Positions 33,386 through 41,300 of a stretch of 54,571 nt of DNA are shown here, piece by piece. The notes under the pieces were generated by a model that saw only the letters and a list, made by a program, of their open reading frames with translations, did not search any database and had not been told where the DNA came from. A program made the position numbers and the translations under genes. Position 1 is the stretch's first letter, and each line of letters begins with the position of its first letter. Origin of the DNA: an uncultured Bacteroidales bacterium (GTDB taxonomy: Bacteria; Bacteroidota; Bacteroidia; Bacteroidales; WCHB1-69); the NCBI GenBank assembly GCA_905233625.1, contig CAJOFJ010000021.1, positions 1 to 54,571 of the forward strand, written 5' to 3'.

Positions 33386-34424
33386 ACGTAATTTCTGCTC
33401 CGGTAAATAATTTCTGTTGTCCTTCCACAATGATTGTGTCATCTTGGTGCAGGCCGTCGAGCACCAGCACCCCGTTCACCACATATTCGGTGGTAGTGAT
33501 GATGCGCCGTTCCGGCTTGCCGTTGCGCACCACCCACACACTCAGTCCCTCGGGACGGGTTTGCACACAACTGGCAGGAATAACAAAACCCTCCTCATTC
33601 GGCTGGTCCACTTCTACCTTGCACACCATGCCCGGCAGTAGTTTCCGATTGCTGTTGGGCAGGGCGATTTTCACCTGATAGCTATGGGCCACAGGATTGG
33701 AACTAATGCTTTTTTCGCTTACCTTTCCTTTCAGCACCATATCATTCAAAGCAGGAATGACAATACTGGTCTCACGGCCCAGAGGCATGGAGGAAATCTC
33801 TCTTTCTGGCACGGCGAAAGTAACGAAAACCTCGCTCACATCCAGCAAAGTGACCGCTGGTTCGCCAGGCAACAGACCCACTCCAGCACGGGCATTACAC
33901 TTGCCAATCACACCCGAAGTAGGCGCATATAACTCGCAATCCGACAGCTGTTTCTTGGCAATCTGTTCCAGCGAGCGGGCTTTCTCCAGATTGGTCAGCA
34001 TTTCCACCCATTTCACCTCTGCCAGGCTTCCCTGGTCGTACACGATTTTCAGCCGGCGGTATGCATCTTCAGCCTGCTCCAATTGCGCTTTGGCGGAATT
34101 ATAGGCATTGCGGGCAGTGGCCGTGTTGACCGTCACCAGCAGCTGACCCTCATGCACATAGTCGCCTTCGTGCACCAGCACTTTTTCCACCTTACCGCCC
34201 GCCGCAAAACTCAGCGATAGCGACAACTTCTCCTCAATCTCGCCCACGTAGGTGCGCACCATGCCGCTTCGCACCGTATCAATGGTGATGATGCTTACCT
34301 TTATGGGCTCGGACTTCTCCGCCTTTTCGCCATGTCTGCACGAGGACAACGACAATAACACGACCCCACCGATAATTAGCAGCGTCACTTTTGCAATCCA
34401 AAACTTAAAATTCATAATCTTCAT
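33369..34424 (-). CDS. RND efflux periplasmic adaptor (membrane fusion lipoprotein)
   Basis: The start is taken at ATG 34424 (351 residues). The longer frame begins with TTG at 34439. A lipobox LSSC near residue 29 predicts lipid anchoring. It has the biotinyl-lipoyl-like halves (GGKVEKVLVHEGDYVHEGQL and LYAPTSGVIGKCNARAGVGL) around a helical hairpin, then the beta-barrel and membrane-proximal domains. It bridges the RND pump and the outer-membrane duct. Confidence 0.93.
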   Translation of the reverse strand: MKIMNFKFWIAKVTLLIIGGVVLLSLSSCRHGEKAEKSEPIKVSIITIDTVRSGMVRTYVGEIEEKLSLSLSFAAGGKVEKVLVHEGDYVHEGQLLVTVNTATARNAYNSAKAQLEQAEDAYRRLKIVYDQGSLAEVKWVEMLTNLEKARSLEQIAKKQLSDCELYAPTSGVIGKCNARAGVGLLPGEPAVTLLDVSEVFVTFAVPEREISSMPLGRETSIVIPALNDMVLKGKVSEKSISSNPVAHSYQVKIALPNSNRKLLPGMVCKVEVDQPNEEGFVIPASCVQTRPEGLSVWVVRNGKPERRIITTTEYVVNGVLVLDGLHQDDTIIVEGQQKLFTGAEITYGKKD

Positions 34425-34448
34425 TATCAATTTATCCAATAATCATCA

Positions 34449-34949
34449 TTAGTTTTTTTCTGCCAGCAAAGTGATTTTATCGGCTTTCATGCGGATCATG
34501 TCGCCATTTTCCGGTCTGCCCATCCATTGCTCTTCCATCAGGACAATATTGTCATGAATCTGACCTTCGCCACGAGATTGAATGGTATATACATGTCCCA
34601 ACTGGATAAGATCCACCACCGAGTCGGTAGAAGTAAAGCGAGTGCTGAACTCGTAAGGATTGAAGACTATGGTATTGCCCTCTACCTTGCCAGTGCAAGA
34701 GTAGGCACCGCCATTCATCTCGTTGAAAGTGACAATAACAGCCCCCTTCCCCTCTTTTTTATCTGCCATAATGTTCATCTGCCCTCTTTTAGAGGCCAAA
34801 ATGCTGGTCTGGTTGCCATCGGCATCCTCAAAATTCACTACACCGGAGAGTTTGTAGCTGTAATCGCCGGTGATTTTTTTCACATCCTTGTTGCAAGATA
34901 TGCAACATGTTGCTATCAGCAGCAATCCAATAAAAAACCTTGTCTTCAT
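34449..34949 (-). CDS. Small lipoprotein in the efflux operon
   Basis: The start is taken at MKTRFFIGLLLIATC (166 residues). The signal peptide ends with the lipobox CISC at about residues 17-20. The mature part is a small beta-rich domain (ITGDYSYKLSGVVNFEDADG and KADKITLLAEKN) with no name I can give. It sits between the TetR regulator (11 nt) and the adaptor (24 nt), so it is co-transcribed with the pump. It may sense or bind a pump substrate at the outer membrane. Confidence 0.8.
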   Translation of the reverse strand: MKTRFFIGLLLIATCCISCNKDVKKITGDYSYKLSGVVNFEDADGNQTSILASKRGQMNIMADKKEGKGAVIVTFNEMNGGAYSCTGKVEGNTIVFNPYEFSTRFTSTDSVVDLIQLGHVYTIQSRGEGQIHDNIVLMEEQWMGRPENGDMIRMKADKITLLAEKN

Positions 34950-34960
34950 ATTTTTTGTTT

Positions 34961-35623
34961 TTAAATTAATTCTTGTTGAATATCCGTCCATTCGGCCCCC
35001 ATACTCATGGCCTCGTTGTTTTTCTCAATGCTACCCATGATGATATTGATCAAGAGGTTGTAGGAATCCTTATACTGGTCGTAGCGATTTTCCACGAAGA
35101 AGGCATAATTCATCCCTTGCAGTGCCATCTGGACCATATCGGCAAAGGACTGGGCAAAACGCTCGTGCGCTGTTTCAGGAAGTTTAGAGTGATGACAGCT
35201 ACTTTTGCCTATACGAAAAAACAGCGAATGTTCCCACTGGTTAAACTTTTGGATAATACCTTGTTCCTCAGAGGATTGAATCAGTTCCTGAAAACGAAAT
35301 TTGTTTTTCAGTGCCTGGCAGAACAAGACAGCCCCCTTAATCACCTCAGGGCGCATAATAAGGTAAAGTTTCAGCAAAACCAACGGGTGTTTGTCGCGGT
35401 TCATGGCGAAATAGCGGTTCACCTTGGCCTTGATGCTATCTATCTCTCGATGAAGGGCTTTATAGAAAATTTCCTCTTTGCTGGAGAAGTAATTATACAG
35501 GGATCGTTTGGACTTTCGGGAGCTACGGGCAATGTCATCCATGGAAGTCTTTTCCAGGCCGTAGTGACCAAACAAGGCTTCCGCCGCATCCAGCACCTGC
35601 TCTTCTGTTTCCTCTTTTTTCAT
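34961..35623 (-). CDS. TetR family transcriptional regulator, first gene of the efflux operon
   Basis: The start is taken at MKKEETEEQVLDAAEALF (220 residues). The N-terminal helix-turn-helix reads FGHYGLEKTSMDDIARSSRK and then SLYNYFSSKEEIFYKAL, typical of TetR. The C-terminal ligand domain is not specific. It leads the operon of lipoprotein, adaptor, RND and TolC, so it probably represses its own promoter and is released by a pump substrate. Confidence 0.92.
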   Translation of the reverse strand: MKKEETEEQVLDAAEALFGHYGLEKTSMDDIARSSRKSKRSLYNYFSSKEEIFYKALHREIDSIKAKVNRYFAMNRDKHPLVLLKLYLIMRPEVIKGAVLFCQALKNKFRFQELIQSSEEQGIIQKFNQWEHSLFFRIGKSSCHHSKLPETAHERFAQSFADMVQMALQGMNYAFFVENRYDQYKDSYNLLINIIMGSIEKNNEAMSMGAEWTDIQQELI

Positions 35624-35650
35624 CTTTTGCACATTTTTCGTTTTTACGTG

Positions 35651-35658
35651 CAAAAATA
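35651..35658 (-). promoter_or_regulatory. Promoter -7 box for the tetR-efflux operon
   Basis: On the minus strand this reads TATTTTTG, 28 bp upstream of the chosen TetR start. It excludes the longer N-terminus starting at 35653. Confidence 0.55.
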
Positions 35659-35791
35659 CAAAAATATTCGATATTGAATACCGTATCGTAATTCAAAAAT
35701 TTCTTTGAACTTGATTGCCCTTTTGTTATTCAGCTTGAGCTGAACCAGATCATCGCTGCTGTGGATTAAACCTGGCGAATGGCACTTGAAC

Positions 35792-36214
35792 TTATAACAC
35801 CAGACAGGCAATGACCCACCGTTCTGGCAGACCATCAAAATAATAAACCTTATCACCCCATTGGTCTTTCAGTCTAATATACTGCCCATCAATATAATAC
35901 AGCACCGTTCCCCACTGGTCTTTCTGTCTGATTTTATTTCCGTCAAAATACAATAGTTTTTCACCCCATTGATCCTTCAGCCTCACCGTATTGCCATCAA
36001 TGTACAACAACTTTTCTCCCCATTGGTCCTTTAACCGAACCGTATGTCCATCAAAATATACCAGCTTTTCACCCCATTGGTCTTTTTGCCTAATTGTTTG
36101 TTTTTCAATATAGTACAACTTCGTACCCCATTGATCTTTCAGTCTAACGGTAGTTTGTGCGATAATTGGAATCGCAAGAGCCAATAACAGGATGATAAAA
36201 AAAGTTTTTCTCAT
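35792..36214 (-). CDS. Secreted protein of six 18-residue KDQWG repeats
   Basis: The start is taken at MRKTFFIILLLALAIP (140 residues), because the longer frame reads back through the promoter and the neighbouring gene. The signal peptide ends at about residue 20 (IIAQ). It is followed by six tandem repeats of 18 residues with the consensus TVRLKDQWGEKLLYFDGN. D6, Q7, W8, G9 and the Y-x-D-G end are nearly invariant. Position 4 alternates L/Q, and position 15 alternates I/F. Such short repeats usually stack as a beta-hairpin or solenoid. I know no named family. Confidence 0.75.
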   Translation of the reverse strand: MRKTFFIILLLALAIPIIAQTTVRLKDQWGTKLYYIEKQTIRQKDQWGEKLVYFDGHTVRLKDQWGEKLLYIDGNTVRLKDQWGEKLLYFDGNKIRQKDQWGTVLYYIDGQYIRLKDQWGDKVYYFDGLPERWVIACLVL

Positions 36215-36234
36215 ATATGAAGAGATTTCAACTG

Positions 36235-36242
36235 CAAAAGTA
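36235..36242 (-). promoter_or_regulatory. Promoter -7 box for the KDQWG repeat gene
   Basis: On the minus strand this reads TACTTTTG, 21 bp upstream of the chosen start. Confidence 0.5.
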
Positions 36243-36325
36243 CATAAATTTATCGAGTTAGAGATTTTTTGGTACATAGGCAAAGGAAAATTTTCCATTG
36301 AATGAGTTTTTTCATGAAATTCCTT

Positions 36326-36333
36326 TATTTTTG
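36326..36333 (+). promoter_or_regulatory. Promoter -7 box for the PNGase F-like gene
   Basis: TATTTTTG lies 19 bp before the TTG start at 36352. It falls downstream of the ATG at 36298, so that ATG cannot be the main start. Confidence 0.55.
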
Positions 36334-36351
36334 CACCAAAATTTATCAACC

Positions 36352-38121
36352 TTGAAAAAAATAGCCAGCCTTTTTTTAGCAGTCTGTTGCCTTGCAGCGA
36401 CAGCTTTCGCACAACCCAAGCCTTTGAAGATTGCCAAGAACGCCAACCTCTTCACCTACGAAATATATGATTATGGGGAAAGCATCGACACCTCGCTCAT
36501 GAAAATCGTGTTGAATTATCCTGAATATCAGATACAGTCGGAGGAAGGCACAGGACCCTTTGTGCCTGGTTATGCCCGCGAGGTCACCATTGTCAATTTG
36601 GATATGGACAGCACCTTTCAGCTGGCGAGATTCACTGGCAAAGAACAAGCGGACTGTTACAAGGTAGTCTCCGCCTTCAGTCGCAGCGACATTGCTTACG
36701 ACACCGCCCGCATCGATGGACTCACCCGCTACACCTGCCACATCAACAGTAACACGTTGGAATTCTTTGTACAGGACTACCCCTACGACATCAATCCGCT
36801 GCCCTACTACGGACGGTTCAAAGGGATTGTGGTTTGTTTCAAACGCAACAACCAAACCTACCTGCAGCTGGCCAAAACGGAATTTTGGAAGAAAGTGGGC
36901 ATCGTGCCATTCAGGGATGGTTATACAAACTTCCAGCGCATCACAGGCCGTGAGCTTCCCCAAATCAAGAAACAGAAACTTGTCATCACCACCCGTATTT
37001 TCGATGATGAGCAAATCTGCTGGGGCAAGCAAAATGACCATATCGAAAACTGCCCTTGGAGTCCCCTTAACATTCCTAAAGACAGTGTATTGCATTTCGC
37101 AGGCGGCACGTTGATCCTAAAAAAGGTCAGTTTGCCTAAGTTGCCCCGTCATTATCAAACTTTTGTTGAATTGCACCAGCGCAGCAACGGCGATGCTTAC
37201 GATCGTACAGGCAGTGTATTCGTCATCCCGACAGGCTATTTCGGACAAACTTTCTTCGATGGCATTAACAACCATCCCGACTCATTGCCCATTATCACAG
37301 GGAAAGACGGACAAAAATACCAAGGCATAACCATGAAAAGATGGGTTGACGGAGAAGTCGTTCTATACTATCAACCACCCGTGGAGCTGATGCGCTTCTT
37401 CACGCCTTTCGGAGTAGGACATTTCAACGACCGTGTGCGAATTGACGGGTTGGAATGGGCCGATGAGACCTACTACAAGCAGGAGGTGACCGACCTCAGC
37501 GGTTATCTACAGAGCGAAGAAGTCATTATTGGCGTTTGGATTGGTAATTATGATGGTGGTGGGCACAAAGTGACCCTTGACATCAAATCATATCCGGGTA
37601 GCGACCGTTGGGACGATAGCAGTTGGGAAGGGGACGACGAAATTTGCAAATCGCTGTTCAATACTTGCAATGTATTGGAAATGGCTGGACAAAACTACGG
37701 TAAAATTTTCGGCACCGACAGTCTGACCATAGATGTTTACATTCCCGAAGCCAAAAGTGCACGCCTGCGCTACATCAGTACCGGCCATGGTGGCTGGGAC
37801 GATGGCGACGAGTTCACGCCCAAAACCAACACCATCTTGATTGATGGGAAACCTGCATTCACATACACTCCTTGGCGTTGCGACTGTGGCCGCTATCGCG
37901 AATGGAACCCCGTAAGCGGTAATTTCTGGAACGGCATGTCGAGCAGCGACTACTCCCGTAGCGGCTGGTGCCCCGGCACCGCCACACAGCCCGTCTATTT
38001 CGACCTCAGCGGTTTGGAGCCGGGTAATCATACCATTACCATAGCCATCCCCCAAGGCGAACCCCTGGGCGGCAGCTTCAGCCACTGGTCGGTAAGTGGG
38101 GTGCTGCTGATAGAGCAATGA
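36352..38121 (+). CDS. Peptide-N-glycosidase F-like secreted enzyme
   Basis: The start is taken at TTG 36352 (590 residues), which gives an immediate signal peptide (LKKIASLFLAVCCLAATAFAQ) and agrees with the promoter. About 210 N-terminal residues are of unknown type. The rest resembles the two PNGase F jelly-roll domains: HQRSNGDAYDRTGSVFVIP near 300, and the C-terminal RLRYISTGHGGWDDGDEF, then WSVSGVL. PNGase F cleaves N-glycans from the Asn of glycoproteins, so it would free host glycans at the surface or outside the cell. It is divergent from the KDQWG repeat gene. Confidence 0.82.
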   Translation: MKKIASLFLAVCCLAATAFAQPKPLKIAKNANLFTYEIYDYGESIDTSLMKIVLNYPEYQIQSEEGTGPFVPGYAREVTIVNLDMDSTFQLARFTGKEQADCYKVVSAFSRSDIAYDTARIDGLTRYTCHINSNTLEFFVQDYPYDINPLPYYGRFKGIVVCFKRNNQTYLQLAKTEFWKKVGIVPFRDGYTNFQRITGRELPQIKKQKLVITTRIFDDEQICWGKQNDHIENCPWSPLNIPKDSVLHFAGGTLILKKVSLPKLPRHYQTFVELHQRSNGDAYDRTGSVFVIPTGYFGQTFFDGINNHPDSLPIITGKDGQKYQGITMKRWVDGEVVLYYQPPVELMRFFTPFGVGHFNDRVRIDGLEWADETYYKQEVTDLSGYLQSEEVIIGVWIGNYDGGGHKVTLDIKSYPGSDRWDDSSWEGDDEICKSLFNTCNVLEMAGQNYGKIFGTDSLTIDVYIPEAKSARLRYISTGHGGWDDGDEFTPKTNTILIDGKPAFTYTPWRCDCGRYREWNPVSGNFWNGMSSSDYSRSGWCPGTATQPVYFDLSGLEPGNHTITIAIPQGEPLGGSFSHWSVSGVLLIEQ

Positions 38122-38230
38122 GCCTTGAGCGATGAGCTGTGAGCTATGAGCTATGAGCTGTAACAATGCATGTGTAGGGACGCATCGAATGCGTCCGTAC
38201 GCGCACCCGCATCACGTGTACATATCCTGT
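38122..38230. repeat. GAGCTATGA tandem tract and palindrome copy 8 after the PNGase F-like gene
   Basis: A short tract of TGAGCTATGA-like units runs from 38122 to 38161. The GTAGRGACGC palindrome (38174-38200, core GGACGCATCGAATGCGTCC) follows. From 38231 to 38430 I see nothing I can support. Confidence 0.65.
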
Positions 38231-38438
38231 AGCACCTTGTAGGGCTGTCGTATCACGGCAGCCGTAACGGATTCAGCAGTCCGCACATCGCCATGACACT
38301 GAGTGTGTGGGACAAATTCACTTCTTAATATTTCCAAATTTACAGAACTGGCCCTCACACTCTGGGCACAATTCCATAACATTCATCTTTCCATTTTGCA
38401 CCTTTTCGCACAATTTTGTCTACTTTTTTGACCCAAAA

Positions 38439-38477
38439 TTGTAATTTATCAAATTATTGATTTATAATAAATTACAA
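38439..38477. repeat. Inverted repeat upstream of the toxin-antitoxin pair
   Basis: Perfect 11-bp arms TTGTAATTTAT and ATAAATTACAA are separated by 17 bp. It lies about 110 bp upstream of the RelE promoter box and could be an Xre operator. There is no T run to make it a terminator. Confidence 0.4.
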
Positions 38478-38589
38478 TATTCACACTATTGATTTTATAG
38501 TTTTGATGTTGTAAATTTGCGAACATCAAAAAGCACTTACAGTGGAAAAGAAAAAATTTTAGTAAGTTGTAATATATTGAAACTTTTTG

Positions 38590-38597
38590 TATTTTTG
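38590..38597 (+). promoter_or_regulatory. Promoter -7 box for the toxin-antitoxin pair
   Basis: TATTTTTG ends only 3 bp before the toxin ATG at 38601, implying a leaderless or nearly leaderless transcript. Confidence 0.55.
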
Positions 38598-38600
38598 CCG

Positions 38601-38948
38601 ATGGAAAGAAAAATAATTACCTATGGAAACTACTTTAGTTCATTTTTAAAAACACTAAGTGAAGATGTCCGACGAAAAATAGATTATGTATTGGATATGT
38701 TGAAGACCGTGAGGAGACTCAACTCCAAGTTCGTCAAACCGATAAGAGAAGGGATTTTTGAATTAAGAATAGAATGGGAAGGTGACATATACCGGGTTTT
38801 CTTCATCTTTGATGAAGGTAACATCATCGTTCTTTTTAATGGATTTCAAAAGAAAACTAGGAAAACCCCAACTTCAGAGATAGAAAAAGCAATAACAATA
38901 AAAAAAGAGTACTATGAATACAAAAGAGAACAAAATAAAAAGCTATGA
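38601..38948 (+). CDS. RelE/HigB-like type II toxin
   Basis: The start is taken at MERKIITYGNYFSSFLKTL (115 residues). The frame extends upstream through the promoter. It has the RelE/Gp49 pattern: two helices, then FVKPIREGIFELRIEWEGDIYRVFFIF and NGFQKKTRKTP near the end, the basic patch of mRNA-cleaving toxins. It overlaps the antitoxin by 35 nt, the usual toxin-first HigBA order. Confidence 0.88.
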   Translation: MERKIITYGNYFSSFLKTLSEDVRRKIDYVLDMLKTVRRLNSKFVKPIREGIFELRIEWEGDIYRVFFIFDEGNIIVLFNGFQKKTRKTPTSEIEKAITIKKEYYEYKREQNKKL

Positions 38949-39219
38949 CATTATTCTTGACGAACGATATGGTGCCGTTGGCACTCCTGAAAGGGAGAAT
39001 TTCCGAAAAGAAGCCTACGCATATTACATGGGACAAGTAATACGCGAAGCCCGACGGGAGGAGAAGATAACCCAGTCAGAATTAGGCAAGCGGATTGGTG
39101 CCAATAAAAGCTACATATCAAGAGTCGAAAACGGACTCATCGATCCCACCATTTCAACCATATACAGCATTATTACTGCCTTGGGATTGAGAATTGAGAT
39201 TGTGCAACCTGTCAGTTAA
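38914..39219 (+). CDS. Xre family antitoxin (HigA-like)
   Basis: The protein has 101 residues. A helix-turn-helix occupies about 40-95 (IREARREEKITQSELGKRIG and NKSYISRVENGLIDPTISTI). It starts inside the toxin gene. It should bind the toxin and the shared promoter, possibly at the inverted repeat 38439-38477. The first ~35 residues are likely the toxin-binding arm. Confidence 0.88.
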   Translation: MNTKENKIKSYDIILDERYGAVGTPERENFRKEAYAYYMGQVIREARREEKITQSELGKRIGANKSYISRVENGLIDPTISTIYSIITALGLRIEIVQPVS

Positions 39220-39272
39220 CATAAGCGACCACAGTCAGCCATGTTTGCTTTGCCAAAGGTACAAAATGTCTG

Positions 39273-39322
39273 TGTTACTACCCCGCCCTCCGGGCACCCC
39301 TTCTAAAAGAAGGGGAATTACA
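39273..39322. repeat. CCCCTTCTAAAAGAAGGGG element, copy 1
   Basis: TGTTACTACCCC is followed by the variable stem GCCCTCCGGGC and the fixed palindrome CCCCTTCTAAAAGAAGGGG. The same layout occurs at 44062-44110 with a different but still paired stem. Confidence 0.8.
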
Positions 39323-39439
39323 TGTCTCCCCACTTGTTATACCAGGACCTGCAAGCCACTGGCCTACACATCGCTATGACGTCACGTGCGAATACTAGAC
39401 CGATTGAAAAGTAACGGAAAAAGATATGTATTTTTTCAG

Positions 39440-39447
39440 TATTTTTG
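39440..39447 (+). promoter_or_regulatory. Promoter -7 box for lpxH-era
   Basis: TATTTTTG, 25 bp before the lpxH start. Confidence 0.55.
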
Positions 39448-39472
39448 CAGTTTAATTCCATTTAACGTAATA

Positions 39473-40258
39473 ATGACCGCTTTCCAACAGCCTATCACCA
39501 TCAACGGCAACGTTTTCTTCGCCTCCGATTTCCATCTGGGGGCACCGAATCGTGAGGAAAGTGACCGCCGTGAGCGGAAAATCATCAGCTGGTTCAACCA
39601 AATCCAAGACCAATGCACCCACCTGTTTCTTTTGGGTGACATCTTCGACTACTGGTTCGAGTACAAGGATGTAGTGCCCCGCGGCTACTACCTGCTTTTC
39701 GCCAAACTGCACGAAATGCACGAAAAAGGCGTGGTCATATACTACTTCACCGGCAACCACGATATGTGGGTGCAAGATTATTTCAGCACCGAATTTGGCG
39801 CCATTGTCTTCAAACAGCAACAGGCCTTTGTCATCAACGGAAAGAGATGCATGGTAGGACACGGCGACGGTCTGGGTCCCAAAGACCATGGCTACAAATT
39901 CATCAAGGCAGTCTTCGCCTTCCGTCCCAATCGCGTGCTATACAGCTGCCTTCATCCACGCCAAAGCTTCGCCATCGCCCGTTTCTTTTCCCGCAAAAGC
40001 CGCGCCATGACTTCTGCCGAGGAAGAACATTACATGGGAGATGACAAAGAATATATCGTTCTATATTGTAAGGAAGTAATTAAAAATGAAGACATTGACT
40101 ACTTCATTTATGGCCATCGGCACCTGATGATAGAGAAAAACATCGGTGACAAGGCTGTCTATTTCAACATCGGTGATTGGATTAGACATTACAGTTATTT
40201 GGAATTTCCGCAGGACGGGAAACCCCTGCTGAAAACCTATTCTACTAACCCCGATTAA
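39473..40258 (+). CDS. lpxH: UDP-2,3-diacylglucosamine diphosphatase
   Basis: The start is taken at MTAFQQPITINGNVFFASD (261 residues), after the promoter box. Calcineurin-like metallophosphatase motifs run in order: DFHLG, GDIFDYW, GNHD, GHGD and GHRH. It hydrolyses UDP-2,3-diacylglucosamine to lipid X in lipid A synthesis at the inner membrane. It ends 13 nt before era, so the two are co-transcribed. Confidence 0.93.
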   Translation: MTAFQQPITINGNVFFASDFHLGAPNREESDRRERKIISWFNQIQDQCTHLFLLGDIFDYWFEYKDVVPRGYYLLFAKLHEMHEKGVVIYYFTGNHDMWVQDYFSTEFGAIVFKQQQAFVINGKRCMVGHGDGLGPKDHGYKFIKAVFAFRPNRVLYSCLHPRQSFAIARFFSRKSRAMTSAEEEHYMGDDKEYIVLYCKEVIKNEDIDYFIYGHRHLMIEKNIGDKAVYFNIGDWIRHYSYLEFPQDGKPLLKTYSTNPD

Positions 40259-40271
40259 CAGCTTGAAAAGC

Positions 40272-41165
40272 ATGGAAAATACTACACATAGAGCGGGATT
40301 TGTCAACCTTATCGGCAATCCTAACGTAGGAAAAAGCACCCTGATGAACCGACTGGTGGGCGAAAGCCTGTCTATTATCACCGCTAAGGCACAAACCACC
40401 CGCCACCGCATCAAGGGCATCGTCAACGGCGACGACTTTCAGATTGTCTATTCCGACCTGCCTGGCATCCTTACTCCCGCTTACAAAATGCAGGAGATGA
40501 TGATGCGCTTCGTCACCGAATCGCTTAAAGACGCGGACGTGATTCTGTACCTTGTGGAGTGCGGCGAAACACATTATAATCAGGAAATTATTGACAAACT
40601 CAATGTGATGGAACTGCCCATCATATTGGTCATCAACAAAATAGACAAGTCTACACCCGAACAAATTGAAGCGACGAAACTGCATTGGCAGCAACTATTG
40701 CCCAAAGCCGATGTTGTGGAAATTTCGGCCAGAGATGACAAAAACATCCCTGATTTGGTAGAGAAAATCAAGAAAAATCTGCCCATTTCTCCCGCCTATT
40801 TTCCCAAAGACGAGCTCACCGACCGCCCCACTCGCTTCTTCGTGTCAGAAATCATCCGTGAAAAGTTATTATTGCTCTACAAAAAGGAAATTCCTTACAG
40901 CGTGGAAGTGGTCATTGAAAGTTTCAAGGAAGAAGAAGAACTCATCCGCATCGGAGCTATGCTGTACGTGGAGCGAGAAACCCAAAAAGCCATCATTATC
41001 GGAAGCAAAGGTACAGCCATCAAACGCCTGGGCATGGAAGCCCGCACAGCCATTGAGGAGTTCTTAGGCAAGCATATCTATCTGGACATCTCTGTCAAAG
41101 TGCTGAAAGACTGGCGCAACAGCGACCTACTGATGAAACGCTTCGGGTATTACGAAGGAGATTAA
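40272..41165 (+). CDS. era: GTPase Era
   Basis: The start is taken at ATG 40272 (297 residues). A TTG three codons upstream is the alternative. G motifs are GNPNVGKST (about 12-20), DLPG in place of the common DTPG, and NKID (about 123). The C-terminal KH domain has the loop IIGSKGTAIKRLG and ends SVKVLKDWRNS. Era binds the 3' end of 16S rRNA during 30S assembly. Confidence 0.95.
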   Translation: MENTTHRAGFVNLIGNPNVGKSTLMNRLVGESLSIITAKAQTTRHRIKGIVNGDDFQIVYSDLPGILTPAYKMQEMMMRFVTESLKDADVILYLVECGETHYNQEIIDKLNVMELPIILVINKIDKSTPEQIEATKLHWQQLLPKADVVEISARDDKNIPDLVEKIKKNLPISPAYFPKDELTDRPTRFFVSEIIREKLLLLYKKEIPYSVEVVIESFKEEEELIRIGAMLYVERETQKAIIIGSKGTAIKRLGMEARTAIEEFLGKHIYLDISVKVLKDWRNSDLLMKRFGYYEGD

Positions 41166-41172
41166 TCCCACA

Positions 41173-41272
41173 AGGGGAGTCTTACGCTTTGCGTTCGAGG
41201 GGAGTCTCGGGCTATGCCCTCAAGGGGAGTCTCGCACTTCGTGCTCGAGGGGAGTTATGCTTCGCATAAAGG
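41173..41272. repeat. 25-bp periodic hairpin array after era (4 units)
   Basis: Units begin AGGGGAGT at 41173, 41198, 41223 and 41248, exactly 25 bp apart. After the fixed start each has its own small palindrome: ACGCTTTGCGT, GGGCTATGCCC, GCACTTCGTGC and ATGCTTCGCAT. The stems differ but stay paired. Confidence 0.85.
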
Positions 41273-41300
41273 ACGTTTGTCCAACTACAAAACTAACCTT

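Noticed and set aside
41173-41272. Possible CRISPR array
   Set aside because: The period is only 25 bp and the variable parts are small self-complementary stems, not unique spacers. No cas genes are present.
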